Under the pieces are notes generated by a model. It was not told the DNA's origin. It saw only the letters and a list, made by a program, of their open reading frames with translations, and did not search any database. From positions 5,163,501-5,227,500 of the forward strand of contig NZ_CP019724.1 of NCBI RefSeq assembly GCF_002005225.1: a stretch of 64,000 nt of DNA. The letters are read 5' to 3'. The DNA comes from Streptomyces pactum (GTDB taxonomy: Bacteria > Actinomycetota > Actinomycetes > Streptomycetales > Streptomycetaceae). A program made the position numbers and the translations under genes. Below, piece by piece: positions 46,015 to 54,220 of the stretch; position 1 is the first letter of the stretch; each line of letters opens with the position of its first letter.

Positions 46015-47718
46015 CTACCATCGGTACGGCTCGTACACGTCCATGCACTTCTCGGTGTCCGAGCCGTTGATCGCGTCGCTGCTGTCCGGCAGGTCTCCGG
46101 CCTCGGGCTTCTCCTGTTCCGGGTACGACGCGCCCGAGCGCCAGTCCGCTCCCACGACGAGCGTGATCCCGGACACGTCCGCCGACTGCCGCACCGCGTT
46201 CGCCGGAATTCCCAGCGCCTCGGCGACCCGCCGGGCGTCGCCCGCCGACTCGGCGCTCGGATATCGGACCACGGTCTTGTCCTCGGAGAGTGCGGCCGAG
46301 GTGTCCGTCGTCGCCTTGCCGAAGCCCTTCTGCACCAGCGTCCGGGCGACCGAGCCCGCACGGCCGGTGACCGGACCGAGGGTGGTGGAGCGCGTGGCGT
46401 TCCGGACGGTGACGCCGATCTCGGAGTCGGGAGCGGCGGAGTCCTCGGTGGGCTTCTCGCCGGACTCCTTCCCGCTGTCCTTCCCGGCGTCCTTTCCGGT
46501 GTCCTCTCCCGTGGCGCCCTTGCCGCCGCCCTTGCCGCCCTTGTCGTCGAAGGACACGTCGTCGCGGAGCATCGCCCACACCTTCTCCGCGTCGGCGCCG
46601 GCCGGGAGCAGGTGGTTCTTGTTCCGGTCGTCCTGGACGGTGGGCATCGTCGTCATGGTGATGCGGTCCGTCGGTACCGTCTTGAGCTGCATCCCCAGGT
46701 CGTACAGCTTCTTGACCGTGCCGATCTCCTCGGAGACCGTCAGCGACTTCGTGGCCGCCTCGGCCAGGTTCATCAGCCTGCCCGTGTCGGTGAAGACGTT
46801 CTGCTGCTTCAGAGTGCGGATCATCGAGGTCATGTACATGTGCTGGGCCTCGGCGCGTCCCAGGTCGCTGAAGAAGGCGTGACGCGTGCGCAGCCACTGG
46901 AGCGCCTGCTCGCCCTGCACCTTGTGCCGGCCGGCCTTCATCTTCAGACCCGAGCCGCCGGGCACGCCGGGCAGCGGGCGGTCCCACACGTTCTGTCGCA
47001 CACAGACCTCGACCCCGCCCACGGCGTCCGCCATCGACACGACGCCCGCGAAGTCGATCGTCATCCAGTGGTCGATGTAGACGCCGGTGAGGTTCTCCCA
47101 GGTGGCCAGGGTGCAGCCGGCGCCGCCGCGGCCCAGCGACTCGTTGATGATCGTGTTGGTCGCCGGGTACTTCTCGCCCGTTTCCGGGTCGGTGCACTCG
47201 GGGATGTCGACCCGGGTGTCGCGGGGGACGCTCACGACCGCGGCGCTCTTGCGGTCCGCGGCCAGGTGGATCAGCATCTGCACATCGCCGAGCGGCGGGT
47301 TGTCGCGGTGATTCCTGCCCCCGCCCAGCGCCACGTTGGCGTCGGAGGCACGGCTGTCGGAGCCGATCAGCAGGATGTTGAGGGGAGTCTGCCCGGCGGC
47401 GTTCGGCTCGGGCTTGTCCGCCTTGGAGTCGCCGCTGCTGCGCTCGCCCTTCTCGATGTTGCCGTTCAGGTGCTCGTAATAGAGGTATCCGGCGCCCGCC
47501 GTCCCGAGTATCAGCACCGCGAGGGTGGACGCGGACCAGCGGAGCGCGCGGTGCCGGCGTCCGGCGCGCCGTCGCCCGGACCGCCTGCCGTCGCCGCCCT
47601 GCTCCCCCCGCCCGCCCGCGCCCGAGCCGCCTCCGCCCGGGGCGCCGCCCCTGGCGCCCGGGGTGTGCCGGACGGCGCCCGGCCGTGTCCCCTCCCCTTG
47701 CACACTGCTCTGCGTCAT
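46015..47718 (-). CDS. LCP-family protein with LytR_C domain (type B, copy 2)
   Basis: 567 residues; ATG 47718 follows GGGGAGAGG. Tail MTQSSVQGEGTRPG then Gly/Arg-rich sequence, helix STLAVLILGTAGAGYLYYEH, LCP domain with LNILLIGSDSRASDAN, LIHLAADRKSAAVVSVPRD and GCTLATWENLTGVYIDHW. A Gly/Lys/Asp repeat linker (GKDAGKDSGKESGEK) precedes LytR_C (IGVTVRNATRSTTLGP). The end is DTEKCMDVYEPYRW. It follows type A copy 2 by about 200 bp. Confidence 0.92.
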   Translation of the reverse strand: MTQSSVQGEGTRPGAVRHTPGARGGAPGGGGSGAGGRGEQGGDGRRSGRRRAGRRHRALRWSASTLAVLILGTAGAGYLYYEHLNGNIEKGERSSGDSKADKPEPNAAGQTPLNILLIGSDSRASDANVALGGGRNHRDNPPLGDVQMLIHLAADRKSAAVVSVPRDTRVDIPECTDPETGEKYPATNTIINESLGRGGAGCTLATWENLTGVYIDHWMTIDFAGVVSMADAVGGVEVCVRQNVWDRPLPGVPGGSGLKMKAGRHKVQGEQALQWLRTRHAFFSDLGRAEAQHMYMTSMIRTLKQQNVFTDTGRLMNLAEAATKSLTVSEEIGTVKKLYDLGMQLKTVPTDRITMTTMPTVQDDRNKNHLLPAGADAEKVWAMLRDDVSFDDKGGKGGGKGATGEDTGKDAGKDSGKESGEKPTEDSAAPDSEIGVTVRNATRSTTLGPVTGRAGSVARTLVQKGFGKATTDTSAALSEDKTVVRYPSAESAGDARRVAEALGIPANAVRQSADVSGITLVVGADWRSGASYPEQEKPEAGDLPDSSDAINGSDTEKCMDVYEPYRW

Positions 47719-47917
47719 GCCTCTCCCCACCCGCGGGCCCCTGCACGTCCCCGTGCGCGCTACCTGTTCGCACAGTTGGACGCCCGGACCCCCTCGTTGG
47801 CTGTACGGCGGTCCCGACGGATTGCTCGCGCGTCCCGGAGGGCTACTCCTGTCCCAGCCGTCTCCCGGGCGCAGCAACGGACTGTCGTACTGTCAGACGC
47901 ACGTGGAGCCCGTCAGG

Positions 47918-49669
47918 TCACTTCGCGCACGCGACCTTGTCCGCCGTGGACTTCCGGGCCTCTTCGGGCGCCTTCGCGGAGGCGGCGTCGAGTTTGACCC
48001 CCGCGCCCTTGAAGTCCTTGCCGAGGGTGAGGGTCATGGTGGGCAGGCCCTGGGCGTTGGTGACGCTCTCGCCGGGCTTCATGGCGGCGCCGGACAGGCC
48101 GAGGATCTCGGCGAGGGCGCGGGCCTGGGCTGCCTGGTCGGGGGCGTACTCGAGGGTGGTCCTGGCGACGTCGGCCGGGGCGTTCCCGCCGTTCTCGGAC
48201 TTGGTGACACCGGCCTCGGTCTGGAGGTAGGTCAACTCCCGCTGGGCGCTGCCGCCGGAGGCGCCGCCGTTGAGGACGCGGACGCGGATCTCGGAGGGTT
48301 CGGACTTCTCGCCCTCGAGGCGGGCGGCGACGGCGGCCTTCTCCTTCTTCTCCTTCTCCGACTCCTTCTTCCTGACCTCGGTGAAGGAGACGTCGTTCCT
48401 GATCATGTCGAAGACCTGCTGGGCGGGCTCCTCCTGGAGGACGACGGTCGCCTTGACCTTCTCGGCCGGGTTGTCCTTCACCGGCACCGTGGCGAAGGTC
48501 AGGTTCTTGGTGTTGAGCTTGCCCAGCTCCAGCCCGAGGTCCTTCAGCTTGCCGATGTCGTCCAGCTTGGAGTCGACGGTCAGTGCCTCGGTCGCCGCCT
48601 CGGCCAGTTTCACCATCTTCGACGGGCTGGTGAGGGTGTCGTTGGACTTGAGCTTGCGCATCAGGGCGCTGAGGAACTGCTGCTGGATCTCGATGCGGCT
48701 CAGGTCGCCGCCGAATCCCACGGAGTGCCGGGTGCGCACGAAGGCCAGCGCCTGCTCGCCCTCGATTTTGTGCTCGCCCGCGGGCAGCTTGAGGTGCGAG
48801 TCAGGGTCGTCGATGTCCTTCGCCAGGCACACCTCGACTCCGTCGACCGCTGTGGTGAGCGTCTTGACCGCGTTGAAGTCGGCCACCATGAAGTTGTCCG
48901 GCGTGACCCCGGTCAGCTCGGTGACGGTTCGCATGGTGCAGCTCGGCGTACGGCCGCCCTGCCCGAGGCTCCTGTTGAAACGGACGCCGGGGGAGCCGGG
49001 GATGACCTTCGTGGACCCGTCCTCCTGCGTGGTCGGGCAGTCGGGGATGTCGACGATCAGGTCGCGGGGGATGCTGAGCGCGGTCGCGTTGGAGCGGTCC
49101 TTGGCCACGTGCAGCAGGATCGTGGTGTCGGCGTGGCCTGCGCTGCCCGTGTCGCCGTAGCCCTCGTTGCCGGCGCCGGTGCGCTTGTCGGTGCCGATCA
49201 GCAGGATGTTGATCGCCTTGTCCTTCTGGAAGCCGCCGGTGCTCGCGCCGTCGTCGGGGACGGACTTGATGTTGTCGTTGAGGTGCTCCAGATAGAGGTA
49301 TCCCGCCGTACCGGCGGCGAGGACGACGAACGCCGTGGTGCCGCCGATCCACAGCAGGACCTTCCCGCCCTTCGACTTCTTCTTCGCCGGCCGCCGCCCG
49401 CGCCGGCCGGGCGGCGGCTCCTCGGGTGCCGAACGGCGTCGCCGCGGAGGGGGAACCTCGCGGCCCGGGGCGGTCGCGGGGGCGGACGCCGACGCCCGTG
49501 CGCCGCGGCCGCGTGACCCGCGGCGTGCGGCACCGCGGGGGCCCGGAACCGTCGGTGACTGCGGTGCGGAAGGGGTCAGTCGCAGTTCGTATTCGCCGGT
49601 GTCCGGATTGAGTACCCACTGGTCTGCGGGGTCTATGTTCTCCGCCCGCCCACGGCCTTGCGCGTCCAC
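47918..49669 (-). CDS. LCP-family protein with LytR_C domain (type A, copy 2)
   Basis: 583 residues from GTG 49669 with GGAGG about 12 bases upstream. N-terminal motif DPADQWVLNPDTGEYELRL, membrane helix LLWIGGTTAFVVLAAGTAGY, LCP domain NILLIGTDKRTGAGNEGYG with LSIPRDLIVDIPDCP, and a LytR_C domain shared almost base for base with copy 1. It ends ADKVACAK. It heads the second A-B module; the module order on the minus strand is A2, B2, A1, B1. Confidence 0.92.
   Translation of the reverse strand: MDAQGRGRAENIDPADQWVLNPDTGEYELRLTPSAPQSPTVPGPRGAARRGSRGRGARASASAPATAPGREVPPPRRRRSAPEEPPPGRRGRRPAKKKSKGGKVLLWIGGTTAFVVLAAGTAGYLYLEHLNDNIKSVPDDGASTGGFQKDKAINILLIGTDKRTGAGNEGYGDTGSAGHADTTILLHVAKDRSNATALSIPRDLIVDIPDCPTTQEDGSTKVIPGSPGVRFNRSLGQGGRTPSCTMRTVTELTGVTPDNFMVADFNAVKTLTTAVDGVEVCLAKDIDDPDSHLKLPAGEHKIEGEQALAFVRTRHSVGFGGDLSRIEIQQQFLSALMRKLKSNDTLTSPSKMVKLAEAATEALTVDSKLDDIGKLKDLGLELGKLNTKNLTFATVPVKDNPAEKVKATVVLQEEPAQQVFDMIRNDVSFTEVRKKESEKEKKEKAAVAARLEGEKSEPSEIRVRVLNGGASGGSAQRELTYLQTEAGVTKSENGGNAPADVARTTLEYAPDQAAQARALAEILGLSGAAMKPGESVTNAQGLPTMTLTLGKDFKGAGVKLDAASAKAPEEARKSTADKVACAK
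47978..48418. repeat. Gene-conversion tract, copy 2
   Basis: Partner of 44108-44548 (one mismatch in 441 bp). The flanking codons on both sides differ strongly between the two genes, including synonymous sites, which separates this tract from simple purifying selection. Confidence 0.95.
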
Positions 49670-49778
49670 GGTTGTCCGAATCCTCCGTCGGGGCCACGCG
49701 GCGCCTTCCCCTCAAGGCGCCAGGTCTCGCTCGTTCGGTGCCCGGCCTCGGGCAGAACCGCGGGGCCGGGCACACCGG

Positions 49779-49856
49779 AGCGCTCACATTAACCGTCCTG
49801 TTCGGTGCGGGACGACGGCAGCGGCACATTCCGTGAAACTTACAACTGGGCAATCC
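49779..49856 (-). promoter_or_regulatory. Conserved block upstream of type A copy 2
   Basis: Partner of 45919-45995. On the minus strand it reads GGATTGCCC at its far end and GGTTAATGTGAGCG near the gene, with TAATGT as a possible -10. Confidence 0.45.
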
Positions 49857-49952
49857 AGCGCATTTCTTGGACAATTGTCCGCTCTTCCGCACGGATTCCG
49901 TGCCGGCCCTGCGCCGGCCTTGCGCCCGACTCGTGTCGTCTTGCTGCGCGCT

Positions 49953-51167
49953 TCACTCGCAGATGTCCTCCGCGGCGGTGTTCCCGCTGAACGTCGGCGC
50001 CGGAGAGTCGGCGGCGCCGGGTTCGCGGGGCGTTCCGGAACCGGTCGGCGTATCCGGTTCGCTCGCCGCCGCGATCACCACGGGTTCGTCCGTCCGCAGA
50101 CGGGTGAACAGCTTCTCGGCGTCGGGCTCCACGAGTTGGTCGCGATTGGCGTCGCCCGCGTACGACTCCCGCGGGACGGTCAGGAATTGCACGCGTTCGG
50201 TGGGAATGCCGCGCAGCCCGCGCACGAGGTCGTAAAGGCCCCGCAGACTCGCCAGGTCCGGATCCGTCGTGAGAGACGACGTGGCCGCGTCCAGGACGGG
50301 ATACAGCTTCATCGGATTCAGCAGTACGTCATTGCTCTGCACCTTGTTGACGAGCGCCCCCAGGAAACGCTGCTGCCGGTCCATCCGGTCGGTGTCGCTG
50401 CCGTCGCCCAGCGACTTGCGGGCGCGGACGTAGCCGAGCGCCTGCTCCCCGTCGAGCGTCACCCGGCCCGCGGGCAGTCTCAGCTTGGCGTCCTTGTCGT
50501 CGACCGGCTCGCGCAGGCACACCTCCACGCCGTCGAGCGCGTCGACCAGCTCCTTGAAGCCCTGGAAGTCGACGACCACGTGGTGGTCGACGCGGATGCC
50601 GGTCAGCTTCTCCACGGTCCGGATCGTGCACGCCGAACCGCCCGCCTCGAAGGCGTAGTTGAACTGCGCGAACGCGGGCTCGGTGCGCGACCCGTCGGGG
50701 CGGCGGCAGTCGGGCACGTCCACCATCAGGTCGCGGGGGAGGGAGACGGCCGTGGCGCTGTCCCGGCCCGCGGCCAGGTGCAGCAGGATCGTGGTGTCCG
50801 ACCGCTCGGTCCCGTCGTCCCGCCCGTAGCGCTCGTTGCCGTCGCCGGACCGCGAGTCGGACCCGATCAGCAGGACGTTCTGGGCGCCGCGGACCAGTGA
50901 GGTGGGCCGCTCCTTCTCGTACCGGGCGAGTTCGGCCGCCGCCGCCTCGTCCGACGTGATGTTGCCGTCCAGCTTGGCGTACACCGCCCATCCGACCCCC
51001 ACGGCACCGGCGGCGAGTACGGCGACCACTGTCCCGGCACACCTCAGCAGCCGCCTTCGACGCCGCCGCCTCAGCCCGTTCCCGGTCGCGGACGCCCCCG
51101 CACCGGGCCCCGGGGCCCCCTGGCCACCGACCCCGTCGGAGGGCGCGCCTGCGTCGTCATCGCTCAC
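49953..51167 (-). CDS. LCP-family protein, LytR_C lost but C-terminal cysteine kept
   Basis: 404 residues from GTG 51167, with GGAGGG three bases upstream. Short cytoplasmic tail ending RRRRRRR, helix GTVVAVLAAGAVGVGWAVYA, LCP domain with NVLLIGSDSRSGDGNERYG, TTILLHLAAGRDSATAVSL and PRDLMVDVPDC. After the LCP domain there is only a 60-residue linker, not a LytR_C domain, yet the end is NTAAEDICE, resembling the cysteine tails of its relatives. It is the first minus-strand gene of the LCP run; an array of hairpins lies upstream. Confidence 0.9.
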   Translation of the reverse strand: MSDDDAGAPSDGVGGQGAPGPGAGASATGNGLRRRRRRRLLRCAGTVVAVLAAGAVGVGWAVYAKLDGNITSDEAAAAELARYEKERPTSLVRGAQNVLLIGSDSRSGDGNERYGRDDGTERSDTTILLHLAAGRDSATAVSLPRDLMVDVPDCRRPDGSRTEPAFAQFNYAFEAGGSACTIRTVEKLTGIRVDHHVVVDFQGFKELVDALDGVEVCLREPVDDKDAKLRLPAGRVTLDGEQALGYVRARKSLGDGSDTDRMDRQQRFLGALVNKVQSNDVLLNPMKLYPVLDAATSSLTTDPDLASLRGLYDLVRGLRGIPTERVQFLTVPRESYAGDANRDQLVEPDAEKLFTRLRTDEPVVIAAASEPDTPTGSGTPREPGAADSPAPTFSGNTAAEDICE

Positions 51168-51425
51168 GTTCCCTCCGTCCCGCACACGTGCGCTCCTACG
51201 ACCATGACCCGAGCGGGCGCCGGAGGCGGAACGGGACTGGGCCGAACGGGGCACCGGGAGGGGTGGCACGGGTGGGCGCTGGGGGCCTTTCCGTCGGCGT
51301 CGGACCGCCGCCGAGGGGAACCTGGTCCGGCGCACCCTGGCCGGGGCCCCGCCGGCCTGGCGGCACCCGTGGCCTGGCCCCGGGGCGCGGGCGCGACCCA
51401 CGTCACGCCGCCCCACCCGGCGCCG

Positions 51426-51565
51426 ACACTGGCGTCGAGGACCCGGTCGACGCCGGGCCGACACTGGCGTCGAGGACCCGGTCGACGCCGGGCCGACACT
51501 GGCGTCGAGGACCCGGTCGACGCCGGGCCGACACTGGCGTCGAGGACCCGGTCGACGCCGGGCCG
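51426..51565. repeat. Four exact 35-bp repeats, each a hairpin
   Basis: Units start ACACTGGCGTCGAGG at 51426, 51461, 51496 and 51531 and are identical; a partial unit follows to about 51590. Each holds the 8-bp arms GGCGTCGA and TCGACGCC around GGACCCGG. The array lies 3' of the TIGR03089 gene and 5' of the LCP gene on the minus strand. There are no spacers, so it is not CRISPR. The rest of 51168-51743 holds no gene. Confidence 0.95.
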
Positions 51566-51678
51566 CCTCGACGCCGGGCCGCCGTCGACCTGACGCACAC
51601 TCGGGGCACCGTGCACCCGTCAGCGCCGGGTCACACACCTCACCCCCAACGCCGAGTCACCAACCGGCGGGCACCTCC

Positions 51679-51753
51679 GCACCTCACCGCGCCGCACCTC
51701 ACCGCGCCGCACCTCACCGCGCCGCACCTCACCGCGCCGCACCTCACCGCGCC
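51679..51753. repeat. Five 15-bp repeats starting at a stop codon
   Basis: GCACCTCACCGCGCC is repeated five times exactly (51679, 51694, 51709, 51724, 51739). The last unit contains the TGA (51744-51746 on the minus strand) and the last two codons of the TIGR03089 gene; the rest extend 3' of it. Confidence 0.95.
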
Positions 51754-52508
51754 GTCGCCGAGACCCGCTCCGCCTCGATCCGCTGGTCCACGACGCCCGC
51801 ACCGGCCAGCTCCAGATGCCGGCACAACACCACCGACCCCCCGCTGGCCAGCGGCCCGTACAACCCCGCGCTCAGCCCCGCCCAGGTGTCGTACGGCAAT
51901 CCCGACAGAATCCGTGCCCCCGGCCCCGTGAGCCCGAGCCCCGAGGCCTCCGCCCGAGCCCGCTCCACGACCTCCGCGCCGCTGAACTCCCGCCCGGCCA
52001 CGATCAGCGCGGGCTCCTCCGGATCGACCGGCACGTACGGCACGAACCGGTCCCCCTGCCCCGGCACCTCCACCGCGTAGTCGGCGAAGCCCTCCGGCGG
52101 ACGCGGCACGAACCGCCCGCCGAGCGGCCGCAGCGCCAGCGCGACCCGCGCGCCCGAGCACGCCCGCGCCGCCTCCAGCGACTTCGGCTCCGGCCCGCTC
52201 ACGACCACGTCGGCCGCCGTCGGATCGCCCGCCATGTCGGCGACGGCACCCACCGACGCGCACGCCAGCAGCCACACCGCCGTCTGCCAGTGCGCGGGCA
52301 GCAGCAGCGCGACCCGGTCGCCGGGTTCGACTGACAGTTCGTCCTGGAGCAGGTTCGCGGTCTTGGCCACCCAATTGGCGAAGGTGGCCACGGACAGTTC
52401 GACGCGTTCGCCGGTGGCGTCGTCGTAGAAGGTCACCAGGGGGCGTCCCGGGTCCGCGGCGAGCGCGGAACTCAGCAGGTCGGCAGGGGTGCGGTCGGTC
52501 GCGTTCAT
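51744..52508 (-). CDS. TIGR03089-family protein (half-length adenylate-forming-like)
   Basis: 254 residues from ATG 52508. The beginning is like acyl-CoA synthetases and NRPS adenylation domains: PADLLSSALAADPGRPLVTFYDD, VATFANWVAKTANLLQDEL, and GDRVALLLPAHWQTAVWLLA. The P-loop, the YGxTE motif and the C-terminal lid that carry catalysis are absent, so ATP-dependent activation is not expected. The family is conserved in actinobacteria and unassigned. It is divergent from the amidase gene and ends in a 15-bp repeat array. Confidence 0.82.
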   Translation of the reverse strand: MNATDRTPADLLSSALAADPGRPLVTFYDDATGERVELSVATFANWVAKTANLLQDELSVEPGDRVALLLPAHWQTAVWLLACASVGAVADMAGDPTAADVVVSGPEPKSLEAARACSGARVALALRPLGGRFVPRPPEGFADYAVEVPGQGDRFVPYVPVDPEEPALIVAGREFSGAEVVERARAEASGLGLTGPGARILSGLPYDTWAGLSAGLYGPLASGGSVVLCRHLELAGAGVVDQRIEAERVSATAR

Positions 52509-52629
52509 CCGCGCAAGCGTACGCGGACCCACGGGCGCGCACCGAGCGTACGGCGTACCGCACCGCCACCGGTTCGGACGAAAACGCCCTGAAGGCCGTC
52601 GGGTTACGGATGGACAGATTTGTACGACG

Positions 52630-54117
52630 ATGTCAACGATCAGCAGTATGCGTGGATTCCTTGCTTCCTCGATCGGTGTCACGTGCGCGGCCGCCCTGGC
52701 GCTCCCGCTCGCCCCGCCCGCGGCGGCGGCAGCCACCTCCGCGGTTTCGCCCACGCCCGGAAGAACGGCGCAGTCCGAGGCATACGTCCCCGGCAGCACC
52801 CAGTCGCTGCCCCTCGCCCCCCTCACCCGCGACCGTGCCCCCGGCGCCGTCGAACAGGGCGTCCCCCGCCGGGACGTACGGCACTTCTCGCTGGTCGGTG
52901 TCGTCTGGGACGACCCGGCCGCCGAACTCCACGGCCACGTCCAGGTCCGCACCCGCGCCACCGCCACCGGCACCTGGTCCGACTGGCGGCAGTTGGAGAC
53001 CCACAACGTCGACCACGCCGCCGACCCCGGCACCCCCGAGAGCACCTCGGGCCGCGTCCGTGGCGCCACCGCCCCGCTGTGGGTGGGCGAGTCCGACGGG
53101 GTGGAGGTACGGGTGCGGGCGGAAAGCATCCCGGAGGCCACCCGGACCACCCGGACCGCCCGGACCACCGGGACCGCCCGGACCACCGGGACCGCCCGGA
53201 CCGCCGGGACCGCCGGCACCACCGTCCCCGGCAGAGCCACCGCGGCCGACGCAGCCGCCCCGGCCGCCGCCTCCCCCCTCCCCACCGGCATGCGCCTCGA
53301 ACTCGTCGACCCCGGCGAGGGCGCCCCGCCCGCGGCGGCCCCGGGGCCGGAGGACGGCCCGCGCACCACCGCCATGACCGCCGAGTCCGCCGAAGCCGTC
53401 GCCGCCTCCGCCGTGAACGCCGGACTCGCCCCGCTCGGCGCCACCGAGATCCCGGCCCTGAGCCGGACCCGGACCGAGGCCGAACTCGCCGCGCGGCACA
53501 AGGCCAAGCCGTACGTCGGACCCCGCCCGAGCATCACCACGCGCCGCGGCTGGGGCGCCAACGAAGGGCTGCGCGGGAAGAAGTTCGTGTACACGAAGAA
53601 GGTCAAGGCGGCCTTCGTGCACCACTCGGCCACCGGCAACAACTACCGCTGCTCGCAGGCGCCGTCAGTCATTCGCAGTATCTACCGCTACCACGTCAAC
53701 AGCATGGGCTGGCGCGACCTCGGCTACAACTTCCTCGTCGACAAGTGCGGAAAGATCTACGAGGGACGGGCCGGGGGCGTGTCCAAGGCGGTACTGGGTG
53801 CCCACACCCTGGGGTTCAACTCCAACAGCATGGGCATCGCCGTACTCGGCACATACAGCTCCAAGAAGCCGTCGTCGGCCGCTGTGAAGGCGGTCGCCCG
53901 GCTCACCGCGTGGAAGCTCGGTCTGTACGGCATGAATCCGCGCGGGAAGACATACCTGAAGTCCGGTGGTGGCAATCTCTACCGAAAAGGCAAGAAGGTA
54001 CGACTGAACGTCATCTCGGGTCACCGCGACGGCTTCGTCACGAGCTGCCCCGGCAAGAAGCTCTACGGCAAGCTCGGCACGACCCGCTCGAAGGCTGCCA
54101 AGTACCAGGGCCGCTGA
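52630..54117 (+). CDS. Secreted peptidoglycan-recognition N-acetylmuramoyl-L-alanine amidase
   Basis: 495 residues from ATG 52630; ATG 52648 is an alternative. A signal peptide is clear (GVTCAAALALPLAPPAAAAA, cleavage near 35). The middle carries a beta-rich region (VGVVWDDPAAELHGHVQVRT) and a Thr/Ala/Arg/Gly repeat made of 12- to 18-bp units (53140-53220). The PGRP/Amidase_2 domain (about 300-470) has ITTRRGWGAN, VKAAFVHHSATGNNY, YNFLVDKCGKIYEGRAGG and ISGHRDGFVTSCPG, giving His, His and Cys zinc ligands. It should cleave the amide between muramic acid and stem peptide outside the cell. The basic C-terminus may bind wall polymer. Confidence 0.92.
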   Translation: MSTISSMRGFLASSIGVTCAAALALPLAPPAAAAATSAVSPTPGRTAQSEAYVPGSTQSLPLAPLTRDRAPGAVEQGVPRRDVRHFSLVGVVWDDPAAELHGHVQVRTRATATGTWSDWRQLETHNVDHAADPGTPESTSGRVRGATAPLWVGESDGVEVRVRAESIPEATRTTRTARTTGTARTTGTARTAGTAGTTVPGRATAADAAAPAAASPLPTGMRLELVDPGEGAPPAAAPGPEDGPRTTAMTAESAEAVAASAVNAGLAPLGATEIPALSRTRTEAELAARHKAKPYVGPRPSITTRRGWGANEGLRGKKFVYTKKVKAAFVHHSATGNNYRCSQAPSVIRSIYRYHVNSMGWRDLGYNFLVDKCGKIYEGRAGGVSKAVLGAHTLGFNSNSMGIAVLGTYSSKKPSSAAVKAVARLTAWKLGLYGMNPRGKTYLKSGGGNLYRKGKKVRLNVISGHRDGFVTSCPGKKLYGKLGTTRSKAAKYQGR

Positions 54118-54172
54118 GGGCGCGACACCGCACGACCACCGAAGGCGCCAGGGCACGGTCTGCATACACTGG

Positions 54173-54196
54173 CCGGCCGAAAGACAGTTCGGCCGG
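54173..54196 (+). promoter_or_regulatory. 5' hairpin before the nucleotidyltransferase gene
   Basis: CCGGCCGAA and TTCGGCCGG form a 9-bp stem with loop AGACAG, 24 bp before the start codon. TACACT (54165-54170) just before it could be a -10 box, placing the hairpin at the mRNA 5' end; otherwise it is the amidase terminator. Confidence 0.45.
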
Positions 54197-54220
54197 TCCC
54201 GGCAGGAAGCAGAGACGACG

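Noticed and set aside
43928..46882. Very long plus-strand frames across the LCP cluster (also 45877-47997 and 47525-49516)
   Set aside because: They are antisense to LCP genes, made possible by GC-rich third positions; no domain is recognisable.
51426..51565. Possible CRISPR array
   Set aside because: The 35-bp units are contiguous, with no spacers, and no cas gene is present.
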